From Maniola hyperantus (Eukaryota > Arthropoda > Insecta > Lepidoptera > Nymphalidae): a DNA stretch of 64,000 nucleotides. Below are positions 42,066 through 52,241 of this stretch, piece after piece. Made by a program: the position numbers and the translations under genes. Numbering within the stretch: the first letter of the stretch is position 1; each line of letters opens with the position of its first letter. Under the pieces are notes generated by a model. It did not search any database. It saw only the letters and a list, made by a program, of their open reading frames with translations, and was not told the origin of the DNA. Location of the stretch: NCBI RefSeq assembly GCF_902806685.2, contig NC_048554.1:6572001-6636000 (forward strand), in the 5' to 3' direction.

Positions 42066-45000
42066 TTAGTTCTTGCGATGCGCGCGGTTGCGGCGCATGT
42101 TGGTCTGGCACTGCGGGCAGTACCACTTGCCCTTCGGCGGCGCTGTGATGCCCACGCACGGGTAGTGGAACCACTCGTATGGACACTGGAAACCAATGGT
42201 ATTAATTATTATTAAAATTGAAATAGATATACAAGATGTTAGATAATGTCCGTAACATCCTAGCAAGCTGAGGTTAGGACTGATGTGTAGGTGTTCCAAA
42301 AAATAATGAGCCTCGTAGCGTGATACCCGTGGAAGATACGAGAACTCCAATGTTACAACCCTACAATCAGCTGATCGCGGAAATGAACTCGTGAAAAAAA
42401 TTTGTTAACTTGAAGGACACTACACAGCTTCCTTTATTCTATCCGCTACAAGTTACTCACATCCTGGTTGTCACAGGCGACCATGTCCCCATAGGACACC
42501 TGGTTGCAGATGCAGTAGCGCGGCTCGTTGGGGTCGTACGTCCATTCCTCCTCCATAGGTTCCTCTATTGTGACCTTGTTCACTACCGAGCTCATGTTGC
42601 TGAAAATGAATGAAGTTTAATTTATAATGGCGTCTGCTCGCAGTTCGTTTATGCACGAATCTCTAGTCTGAACAAGTACATAGTTAAGAAGCCCTAAGCA
42701 AGGGGAATGTGAGTAGGATAAATATATTCACTATATAGGTCGGTTACCCAGTGCTGGCACATTCACAGTACTCACACAAATGCATTTTAATATAATGCAT
42801 GGTCAAAAATTGACTAATGAAAACAAAAATCACAGAGAGATAGAGAGACTCTTCATGACACTTGCTCTTATTCATAGACACTACACAAGCGTAATGTGTG
42901 AATTTGTTGTACGTGCCAGCTCAGGGTAACAGACCTATACCGAGAAAGAGATGCAACAATGAATAATCAAATTGCATTTTCAGATTTATATTTTCGCAAT
43001 GTATATATATACATATACATATACATATACAATATATACATAATATGTATAGCTTACCCCACAGTGGGAGAAGACGAGCGGCTCGCGGCGGCGGACACGG
43101 ACTGCTGCGAGTGCAACGAGCCCACACTGCTTGAGGTGCCGTACGCATTCTTTCTGTGATTAATAAGTGAATATTAATAGCCTCTCCTTGAACGGCGGTC
43201 ACACACTTATCCGATCCGAGTCGGTGAAAATATGTAACTTTTTGTTTTGTATGGCAGCTTATGACATACTAGCTTATTCCCGCGACTTCGTTCGCGTGGA
43301 CTACACAAATTTCAAACCCATTTTTACCCATTTAGGGGTTGAATTTTGAAAAACCCTTTCTTAGCGGATGCTTACGTCATAATAGCTTATCTGCATGCCA
43401 AATTTCAGCCCGATAAGTCCAGTAGTTTAGCTGTGCGTTGATAGATCAGTCAGTCAGTCAGTCAGTCACCTTTTCCTTTTATAATTATAATATTTAGATT
43501 ATGTCGTAGATATTTTTTATATCCGTAATTTCTCGGATTCGGGTCGGACTAGTGCGTGATAGCTGTAATCCACGGTCGATTCACTCGAGCGGTTTTTTTC
43601 TGAAAATAATGTCTTAGTCAGGGTATTATTGAGAAAGCAAGAGCTGCATGCCGCGTCCTACTAGCTGTTGCAGCGTCACAATGGGGAAGACGGGAAGACG
43701 GGGGGGGGGGAGGAGGAGGGATTGGCATTTCGCGAGCCTTCGCGCCTTATGGCTCTTTAGGGAAATAAACAAAAAGATCAGTGGGTAACGTCTTCCTTTA
43801 GGGCGCTTCTTTTGACGCACTAACCACGGCTTAGAATGTCGTTGGGACGGATGGGTTGGTTGGACTTGATTGGTTCGTACTCCCCCGAGGGCCAAGACCG
43901 TGGTGTGAGTCCATGTTCGAGTGACGTTAGAAATCGCATACTTTCAGGTCTTTAACGGTGCAAAAAATGACGTCGATCCGTTACTCCATTGCGGCGTGAT
44001 TGAACGACAAACTAACAAACAAACACTTTTGCATTTATAATAATATGGCTAGTCACAATATAGACAAAATGAGTAAAATTGTGTGTGTTGGCTTACTTTT
44101 GCTTGTGTCGTTTGTTAGTAGATGCAGCGGATGAGGAATGCGAGTGCACAGCGCTCTGCACCGCGTGTGTTGATGACATCCCTTGGCCTGCAGAGAGAAA
44201 TGTGTCAATATACAGAAATCTATGAATCTATCCTAGAAAAACTCCAAACTTTGAAATAAGGTTGCCTGTCGGTATTGTATACAGGATGTATTTCGGAGTG
44301 TTTTTTTAATCCATTAATTTATATATTACTTCGTAAGGACAGGGCCATTGAACAAGCAAGTTATTGGTCCTAAAATGTTTATTTAGCACGACCTCAGTGA
44401 CGTCTGGATTTCAAACAGGTCGTTCATTAGTATCTAAGAGGTGGCGCTGATTTATTTGGTTCCAAAACCGTGAAAAATTTTGTTCGCTTGGGCATATCTT
44501 GTCATTTATATCGATGGTTTAATCCTAATTTTTATGGGACTTTTGTCTGCCACGGATGTTGGACACGCCAGCCCCTTCGTCATCTAAATTACAGTCTAAA
44601 TTACATAATGGAATGCAACAAATACGCATTAAGAGATATTACGGCCTATGCCTATTTCAATAATCGATTTCCGAGTGGAGAACAAATGGTTCCTTAGAAC
44701 TCTTTCCCTTCCCCCTGGCTAATTTAATAGCAGACCGCGCAGCGCGGCATCGTCATTACTTATCATGTCAAAATTCCAGAGACTCGTTTAAATTTTTTAT
44801 TACGCATTCTTAGAACACGGAATGCCCTTCCGGCGTCTGTTTTCCCAGCGAGTTACAATATTGGGATCTTCAAGAGTGAATAGACACCTAGACGGGCGTG
44901 CTCCACCCCAGAGCTGGTGCAACGATGCGTTGTGGCGTCGCACCGCACTATTTCACCACATCGGCGGTGGTGCGACGCCGACAAGAGAGTTGGACGTTGG

Positions 45001-48000
45001 TACTCATTTTTTAAACTTCGATCAAAAAAAAATACAAGTAAGCATGCTGAGCGTGGTGACGCCTTGCGCCGCCCCTGCTGCCTCTAACCGAACACGATAC
45101 TGTGAACTGTCACATGATCCGTGGACACGCATCGTGCTGCACAACTCACCGTGCTCGAGGTGAGCATGATGGGCGTGGTGGGCGTGGTGCGCATGCTGGT
45201 GCGCCAGCTCGCCCGCCACCGCCTCGTACGACGCCTTCAGCGACGCCGTGCGCCGCCCCTGCTGCATCTAACCGAACACGATACCGTCATATAGGTCATT
45301 GAGTTCTTTATGGGCACCCTACAGTTTTTTTATGCCCAAACTTTGGTGGCCAAATGGACAAACGCTGGCAATTAAACAATATGGCCACTGGCCAGTATTC
45401 GTCGACCTTTTTATGAAATAGATACTTCATCAACTCTACGATCTAGCCGCGCGACGCATACACTGACTCCCAAGATAGGGTTTGGAAGTCAGGGCTATAA
45501 AATGTTAGATTGTTTGACTGAATATTGAACTATCAGTACCACTAACTTACAGGCATAAAAGCACTGCTTACCCTAGTCATAAATCAGTGCTTATTTTTCA
45601 TCATAAGTTGCCAGTTTCTACCTAAATGCTTATCCTAGCTTCAAACCCTGTGCCCGCCACCTCAGCGGTGTCGACCAGTGCAAGAAGCCCAGCCTTAAGT
45701 AGTTACCTGTTGTGTAGCGGCGATGGCCTGGCTCGCGGCCGCGGCGATCGCGCTGCCCGCGTGCCCCAGCGAGTAAGAGTCGCGGCCCAGAGCAGCCTGC
45801 GACACAAATATCGTTTTTAGGGTTCCGTACCTCAAAAGGAAAAACGGAACCCTTATAGGATCACTTTGTTGTCTGTCTGTCGGTCTGTCAAGAAACCTCC
45901 AGGGTACTGGCATGTAGGTAGGTCTTATAGCAGGCATTCGGGGCAACCGTGAATTTGTGGTTACATCACACAATAAAAAATTTAATTGTGTTCATAAACT
46001 AATAATTAGGATTTTCAATTTTCAAAGTAAGATAACTAGGTAAATCAAGTGGGGTATCATAATATGAAAGGTCTTCACCTGTGCATTCTAAAACAGATTT
46101 TTATTCATTTTCAAATATCATAGTTTTTGAATTATCGTACAAAATGTCGAAAAAATACGACTGTAGTACGGAACCCTCGTTGCGCGAGCCTGACTTGCAC
46201 TTAGCCGGTTTTTTTTAATACATTCTTACACAGAGACACACTGAGCCCACGTATGCAATGTACACAACGCATTAATATTTGGAGTCTGGACAATTGATTT
46301 TTGATTGAAAACATATGAGTCAGAAACATGTTTATCGTATTTTGGATCGAAACAGGCGTTTACTTTGCGGAAGTCCATGATAAACAAGGAACAATAGACA
46401 AGGCTCTATAGGCGCGTGGCCATAATCGGAACTAAGAACCGCCACCTTTTTGTGTCACACTGTCCCCCATGCAGTGTTGCTAAGTAAAAAATCTGAAATT
46501 CATTTGTTTTTTTAATATTAGAGCCATTCCATATTATACATATATATCCTGATAAAAGATACAGCATAAATGTGTCTGCATCTTATAGCTATGAAATCGC
46601 ATTAGGTAAATATAGTATTTGAGCAGGTGAACATGCAGATAAGTTGCAAATGCATGGCCTATAAATGGGTTTTGTTATTCTTTCTCGATTTGGAAACATT
46701 TCCCAATATCTCATTCAGTTGAAATTAGATAAAACTTATTCGATTTTCCACATTGACATTTTCAATATGTTCCGAAAATTTAGGAGATTTTATTTGCTGG
46801 CATCCTTTGTTCTACAACTACGCCCCCTGTCAATGTCATTCAAGTGCCAAGAGAGCCTTGTCGTACTGTACTTTAGTACGTACCTGTAGAGCAGAATCAG
46901 TCCTGGACATGTTCCCGTTGCTGGCGTGAGCGCGCGACTCCCTAGTCGCCCAACTGTCGCGCCTCTTTTCAGCCCGAATGCGATATCTACGATATAAAAT
47001 AATGTATTTAAAAAAACTGTGGTAACAGTCTAGTGGTTAAGACGTTCGCCCTCCTAGTGGTCTATTCCAACAGTGAAACTAATTACCTAACACATGGAAA
47101 TCTGCATAACTAATAATTACACATAATGTATTCTAAAGTGTGTGAAATCTTCCCATCTGTACTTGGCCAGACCTTTTAACTCTGGCTGAGACAAACACCC
47201 GTATTCACAATGACAATAAGGTCTTTGTCTCTGAGTGTGCTTGAAGGCTGGAGGTGTGGATTCCACAAATCGGATTAATGAAAAGTGACGTGACACAGTA
47301 ATCCTACACTATTGCGATCTCACCTGGTGGTAAGCGAAGACGCAGTCTAAGATGATAGCGGGCTAACCTGGAAGGAGTATGGCAGCTTTTCATTTAAACC
47401 CATACCATACATAAATGTAAAACCTCACCTGCTATCCTTATAGTGGTTATTGTTGGAGGTGCTGGTATGGTTGGTGTTGGTGTCCAGATCTAGTGAACGT
47501 TTCTCCAACAACTCCGTTATGCCCTTGTTGTCTGCCTCCAGCTCACACTTGAATTTATGAAGTTCTGTGTCTGTCAATACAAACAACATGTCAATTATAT
47601 TTGGAACCAGCGATCCACCCCGGCTTCACTCGGGTAGCTTTATTACAATTTTCATAGCGATCTCAAATTTTTTAGTGAAATTTAGTTAAAATATCTACCA
47701 CTCAGGAATAATGTAGCTCTGCGCTTAAAATAATCGCTTGGCGGCACTGCGCTTTGCCTGGTCGTAACTAGCTACGGCAGAAGCCTTTCACGAGACAAAC
47801 ATTTATATAGGTAGGTACAATGCATAAAGGGATAAGATCCGAAATGAGGAGAACCGCAGGAGAACCAGGGTCACTGACATAGCCCAAACTACTAGCAGTG
47901 AAGCTGAAGTGGCAATGGACAGGTCATGCCTGTCGTAGAGGCGATGGCCGTTGGAGCCGGAAAGTCCTTGAGTGGAGACCGCGTTTAAGCAAGCGTAGTG

Positions 48001-50097
48001 TGGGACGCCCTCCAGCACGATGGGCCGACGATATAAAGAGGCTGGCGGGAAGTGGCTGGATGAGGAGGGCTGAGGACCAGGTGTGGTGGCGCTCTTTAGG
48101 GAAGGCCTATGTCCAACAGTGAACATCCACAGGCTGATGATGATGATGATGATGATGATGAATGCTTAAAAAGGTTCACTTCTGTTGAGTGTCCCACAAT
48201 ACCATAGGTGATGAATTTACCTAGTCTCCGGAGATATCTGTCAACTAAGTCGTACATCTGATTGGCTAGTGTGACTTTTTCATCCGCTTCCTCCAGAGTT
48301 TTGGTGTATCCCTTCTTGATGTCAGCAAACTCAGTGTTGGCCTGATCAGTGTTGACATCTCCGCGTCTGCATCCACCGAACAGTGTACGCACACATTTCT
48401 CTAATGTATCCATGTTATCTGCAATGTATACAATATATTTAAAAACAACCGGCCAAGTGCGAGTCAGGCTCGCGCACCGAGGGTTCCGCACTAGTCGTAT
48501 TTTGCACGATAATTCAAAACTATGATGCATAAAAATAAATAAAAATCTGTTTTAGAATGCACAGGTAAAAGCCCTTTCATATAGTTATCTTACCTACTGA
48601 TATAGTTATCTTACTTCGAAAATTGAAAATACTAATTATTAGTTCATGACAACATTTGAATTTTTTTTTGTGTGATGTAACCCTAAGTTCACGGTTTTCC
48701 GATTTTTCTCCTTATGTCTGCTATAAGACCTACCTACCTGCCAAATTTCATGATTCTAAGTCAACGGAAAGTACCCTGTAGGTTTCTTGACAGAGAGACA
48801 GACAGTGACAGAAGGACTGCGCAAATGATGTGCCTGACTGTCCAGTGTCCAGCACGGACAGCCAGGCTGATCCTTCATTTGATCCAGGATGCAGCCAGTA
48901 CTCTTGGCACTATTCTCCGCTTGCACAATTTGTACAATAATTAGATAAGCCTATGTTTAAGTTTAATTATAATATTTTTATCTAGGGGCCCCCTGCGACT
49001 CATTTGATGTTGTCTGTCCACCTAGTGTGGACGCCTTTCAACACTGCACCCCACCCTCCCAGCGGTCTCTACGGGCGGCGGCGACGCGCGCGGCCCGCAG
49101 TCACAGTCGCGGCGCGTGCGCGAACTGACTCCCTTGAAAAAGGACCCCGGATGGATTCGAAACTAGTCGGGCTAAGTCGACTAGACATGTGAGTATAGCC
49201 GGGATAGATATTATTTATGCTGCACTTTTGGTGCAAGGTCACCATTTCAGCACCTTGGGACCCCAACATCTATCAGTTTATCGATCTATGTGCACTGCCC
49301 ATTGCCACTTCAGCTTCACAACCCGCTGACATATCCCTTGCTCTAGTTCTATGGATCTTCTCATTTGATCCCATAAAGTCCAAGCTTTGTCCATCGCTCA
49401 CTGAGTGACCCTGAGTTTTCATACAACCCATAGTTAGTTGTAAATAGTAATTATACTAAAAACCAATACCATAATATTATAAAATTGGAAACTGTAGGTA
49501 TATCGATCTGTATTTTTTAAGATCATGGTTAAACTACTGAAACAATCCCGATTCTTGAAGAATGAAGCACAGATAAAATAAGCGAATAAATCGATTATTT
49601 GTTAGAAACATTGTACATTGTGGTGACAAATATAAAGTCTAGCCATATAGATGGAGATGTGTATTCTACAGTTGCAGGTTTTTTTTTGGAAAATTGTTGT
49701 TCATTAAAAACAAGTACAAGGCGTACAAGGTAGTGGTAATTACAGCTTACAGCGTTGCCGAAACTTTTCACCAGTTATATTCCATTTTCTATTATGCTAC
49801 CTATTTACTTACTTTGCACTGATAAATCCATTTCTCGCATTTCTGTAAATCTGTCCCTTAACTCCTGAGGCAAATGCTCAATCACTGCAAAAATATGTAC
49901 AATTTAATTAACTTCTAAGTTCTAATTAATGTAAATTGGAAAATGCTTTCAAAAGCATATCAAAATTTCAAATATCGCGGCAAAAAAAAGTAGTAAGCGT
50001 CATATCTCATTGCTGCCAACCGTAATGGCGTTGGCGTGTCTTGTTGTCAATCAGCACAGTAAAACTTACTTTCCAAATAATCCTCGAGGTACAGCAT
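42066..50097 (-). CDS. ING3: Inhibitor of growth protein 3 (ING3)
   Basis: Eleven exons join in frame: 50070-50097, 49813-49884, 48221-48418, 47429-47570, 46884-46986, 45707-45796, 45150-45267, 44097-44187, 43058-43153, 42461-42599 and 42066-42185, for 398 residues. The N-terminal ING domain opens MLYLEDYLEMIEHLPQELRD and includes KTLEEADEKVTLANQMYDLV. A basic middle region follows (RAEKRR; MQQGRRTASLKASYEAV). The C-terminal PHD finger (about 341-388) keeps the C4HC3 ligands in YCICNQVSYGDMVACDNQDC and CPYEWFHYPC, ending KGKWYCPQC. ING3 reads H3K4me3 as part of the NuA4/Tip60 acetyltransferase complex in the nucleus. Exon 7 encodes a His-Ala-rich tract (HAHHAHHAHHAH) that I do not recall from vertebrate ING3. 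Introns are loaded with SINE, LINE, MITE and GGGTTCCGT repeats. CDC26 lies divergently upstream. Confidence 0.96.
43200..43575. mobile_element. Palindromic MITE split by a Helitron-like insertion
   Basis: Outer parts are CACTTATCCGATCCGAGTCG (43205) and ATTTCTCGGATTCGGGTCGG (43530), inverted relatives. Between them, at about 43269-43490, sits an element that opens CTAGCTTATTCCCGCGACTT and ends in a (CAGT)n tract and CCTTTTCCTTTTATA. This is the minus orientation of the Helitron-like family seen at 63322-63524. It lies just upstream, in transcription terms, of ING3 exon 9. Confidence 0.55.
44320..44517 (+). repeat. Unclassified 200-bp repeat, copy 1
   Basis: Runs from TATATATTACTTCGTAAGGA to TTGTCATTTATATCGATGG. 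It matches 50837-51046 nearly base for base apart from a short indel around GCAAGTTATTGGTCC. It has no inverted ends, pol III boxes or poly-A tail. It lies in an ING3 intron. Confidence 0.7.
44700..44895 (+). mobile_element. LINE (jockey/CR1-like) ORF2 C-terminal fragment
   Basis: The frame reads RTRNALPASVFP then YNIGIFKS and VNRHL with one shift, which is the common end of lepidopteran jockey/CR1-type reverse transcriptases. It is a short broken fragment in an ING3 intron, followed by GC-rich inverted words (GGTGCAACGATGCG / CGGTGGTGCGACGCC). Confidence 0.55.
45040..45100 (-). pseudogene. Partial duplicate of ING3 exon 7 with its acceptor
   Basis: 45058-45100 repeats 45242-45284 with two mismatches over 43 bp, covering the 3' splice site and the first residues of exon 7 (MQQGRRTAS becomes RQQGRRKAS). 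The stretch GCATGCTGAGCGTGGTG at 45042 resembles the exon end. The middle of the exon is missing. It lies about 50 bp downstream of exon 7 on the minus strand. Confidence 0.7.
45819..46216 (+). repeat. GGGTTCCGT-family repeat in an ING3 intron
   Basis: Near full-length copy, plus orientation. It has the starting hairpin GGGTTCCGT/ACGGAACCC, (GTCT)n, AAGTGGGGTATCATAATATG and the end GACTTGCACTTAGCCGG. Its left edge is 23 bp from the acceptor of exon 6. Confidence 0.75.
47290..47415 (-). mobile_element. SINE body fragment, minus orientation
   Basis: Reverse complement of the 3' half of the SINE at 3841: ATCTCACCTGGTGGTAAGCG and CTAAGATGATAGCGGGCTAA. The tRNA head is absent, so it is 5'-truncated. 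Confidence 0.6.
47810..48160 (+). mobile_element. LINE 3' fragment, best-kept copy, with (GAT)n tail
   Basis: Encodes VKLKWQWTGHACRRGDGRWS, then KVLEWRPRLSKRSVGRPPAR and WADDIKRLAGSGWMR almost without a break, then GGCCTATGTCCAACAGTGAA and seven GAT units. This is the usual C-terminus of an endonuclease/reverse transcriptase LINE of Lepidoptera. It lies antisense in an ING3 intron. Confidence 0.8.
48449..48805 (-). repeat. GGGTTCCGT-family repeat, minus orientation, truncated
   Basis: Opens AACCGGCCAAGTGCGAGTCA and runs to a (GACA)n tract. The final hairpin is missing. It lies in ING3 intron 2. Confidence 0.7.
48985..49400 (-). mobile_element. LINE 3' fragment split by an insertion
   Basis: Minus-strand LINE pieces at 48985-49060 (CGACTCATTTGATGTTGTCT) and about 49222-49400 (TGCAAGGTCACCATTTCAGC, CCCATTGCCACTTCAGCTTC) are neighbours in other copies. 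A GC-rich piece of the foldback element (about 49075-49221) separates them here. Confidence 0.7.
49109..49221 (+). mobile_element. Single arm of the foldback element seen at 60751
   Basis: GCGCGTGCGCGAACTGACTC, then CCTTGAAAAAGGACCCCGGA, TTCGAAACTAGTCGGGCTAA and ATAGATATTATTTATG match the right arm of 60751-60975. The left arm is replaced by other GC-rich sequence. Confidence 0.75.
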
Positions 50098-50564
50098 TTT
50101 GGTAAGTTAAATTAAGCTTTTTCGTTTATTAAACACTTATTTCAACACAATTAACCAAACTGCACTATAGTTCTGATGCTAAAACAGCACCTAAAACAGT
50201 AAATATGCGAAAGGTGACGTGATTGAACAACGTAGATATTTTAGTAATCGAATTTAGTGATGTAGAATGTAGAGTGTAAGTAGTTAGTAAAATATCGATA
50301 TCGAAATAAGTGGAAGGAAAATCGGTATTATGACACTTACTGTTAGAGTGAGATAGCTCAATGCATTCAAGCTCTTATTAGACCGTGATAAAATGATTAT
50401 GTTTTGTCCTTATCACCGTGGCCATAATCATACATTTTGTTTGCCAAAATGTATTTGTACGTGAGATTTTGGCAAACAACGTGAAGTGAGGTTATGTTGA
50501 CTCAAGTATTGTAAATAAAGAATTGATTCGTTTTGTTGTTTTTTGTTTTTGAAGTTATTGTGCA

Positions 50565-50639
50565 ATGTTGGGTGGCAGTATACTAGGCTACAATAGCCGA
50601 AGCGAACTTAAAATAGACGGAATAACATTTCACAAGTAA
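50565..50639 (+). other. Short open frame upstream of CDC26: possible 5' exon with uORF
   Basis: ATG at 50565 opens MLGGSILGYNSRSELKIDGI and then TFHK, ended by a TAA that overlaps an ideal donor (CACAA|GTAAGTA). Spliced to the acceptor at 51300, the frame would end at once (KI, stop), just before the CDC26 start. So it reads either as a 24-25-residue upstream ORF in the CDC26 leader or as the first exon of another gene. The protein-like composition is notable, but no family is recognised. Confidence 0.4.
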
Positions 50640-50836
50640 GTACCTCTGCTTGAGCGAGAGGGACTGAGGGGGCCACGCTAGTTACATATCTGGGTATATC
50701 TGTGCACTTATCAATCGAATAAATGTTTTGTAATATTTTTGGTAGTTTATTATCACTTTAGGATCAAATTAAGACACTTAAAAAAAAGGTGAAATACCCT
50801 ATTGTTGCGATCTTAATTTATGAAATACGTATTGAC

Positions 50837-51046
50837 CTATATATTACTTCGTAAGGACAGGGACATTGAACAAGCAAAATGGCACCGACTCATTGGTCCT
50901 AAAATGTTTATTTAGCACGACCTCAGTGATGCCTGGATTTCAAACGGGTCGTTCATTAGTATCGAAGAGGTGGCGCTGATTTATTTGGTTCCAAAACCGT
51001 GAAAAATTTTGTTCACTTGGGCATATCTTGTCATTTATATCGATGG
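50837..51046 (+). repeat. Unclassified 200-bp repeat, copy 2
   Basis: Near-identical to 44320-44517, in the same orientation, with the same sharp edges (TATATATTACTTCG and ATATCGATGG). It lies in the inferred CDC26 leader intron, 6.5 kb from copy 1. Confidence 0.7.
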
Positions 51047-51308
51047 AAATACGTAGTTTTATTTATAGACAAATATTTATGGACCTATGTTTGTGAATAG
51101 TCCTGTATTGTTTTTTTTTGTGATAATATAATAATCTATAATATTATGAAACCAATGTTTATCGATACTTATGATAGTAGCTATGCTGAACCTAGTACAT
51201 TCCTACAGTTCTATTATCTCTGCATCATGTTTCCGTAAAGAGTACCAACTGTCAAAAATAAATCTTTTATTGTCGCGTTCAAAATTATTTTTTATTACAG
51301 AATATAAA

Positions 51309-51509
51309 ATGATACGCCGACCTTTAACCGAAATAACGTTAAAACTGGACGTTTTACAAGAGTACGAAGCCTACAGGCGGAATCAAGCAAATAATTTATC
51401 CACTGGGAACGAAATGCAAGAAGAAACACCTAAACAGTTAACAGGACTCAAAACTATTGAAGAAAGGATAGGCTATGTACCTAAGCCTCAGCGCAGACCA
51501 AGAGAGTGA
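51309..51509 (+). CDS. CDC26: Anaphase-promoting complex subunit CDC26 (APC12)
   Basis: A 66-residue frame in one exon. The start MIRRPLTEITLKLDVLQEYE parallels the family N-terminus, M-x-RR-x-T-x-(I/L)-x-LKLDD, which inserts into the CDC16/APC6 superhelix and stabilises it. The end EERIGYVPKPQ matches the conserved (D/E)RIGY-P-P tail. An acceptor-like TTATTACAG ends at 51300, eight bases before the ATG, so a 5' non-coding exon is likely, perhaps at about 50500-50635. ING3 is transcribed away from the same region. The protein is small, as usual for CDC26. Confidence 0.82.
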   Translation: MIRRPLTEITLKLDVLQEYEAYRRNQANNLSTGNEMQEETPKQLTGLKTIEERIGYVPKPQRRPRE

Positions 51510-52241
51510 CGCCGAGTGGAGTCACAGCTCTTGGAGTGATGGGCAGCCGAGTAACTTGTTGCGCGTAACTTATTCTTCAAACAAAATCCCCTAAACTAAT
51601 TTCCTAATATTATGTAATTTGTCCAGATGTTTGTTTCTGGCTGTCGCCCCCTAAACGCCTGTTTTGAATCTCTTTCATGATTTTTTTAAATTTCACTGTA
51701 TTCTCCCCGTAAAGCTACTTAGCATTAACGGTTTTCAATGTTTGCAAATACGGTTCTAGACCTTTACTCTAAAGGTGTGTGCTAAGCTTTAGAAGCTTAG
51801 GGGAGCCAGTAGTATCTACAGTCAAAATAAAATAAAACCAGTATAATCATCACATAAAATTTTTATTAAAACTTTGAAAAATACACTTTTGCATTTATAA
51901 TTCGTAAGATATAACAAAGTATATAGATAGGTATAACTAGCTAATTATATGAATATCTTTCTGAATATGTAGTGCTATCTTGGTGCCACCTATCTAGTTT
52001 TTGTGTTCTCATATTTTTAATTCGCTCGCCCTCGTTATTATACCAATGTTACCCGTTTGTACTGGTTACAGTAGGCGGGAGAAAGTAATGTACATCGACA
52101 TTTAGGTTGCAGTTGTCTCTGTCATTGAGACCGACAATAGGTATGAGTGACAGAGACAACGCTGTTCACATGTTTGTAAAGATACCCGTTGCCAGTTGCC
52201 ACTGTAGCTGCTAATTTTGTGATGGCACTCGTAATAAAATT
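51510..52241. other. Intergenic stretch between convergent CDC26 and pickpocket genes
   Basis: Carries the 3' UTRs of both genes and a damaged CAGTA.GCGG MITE at 52069-52170 (GGCGGGAGAAAGTAATGTAC; GACAATAGGTATGAGTGACA). Nothing else is recognised. Confidence 0.5.

Noticed and set aside
41724..42196. Several GC-rich open frames of 71-112 codons over the ING3 3' end
   Set aside because: They are shadows of the ING3 last exon and of the GC-rich flank with inverted repeats. Only the frame encoding the PHD end is real.
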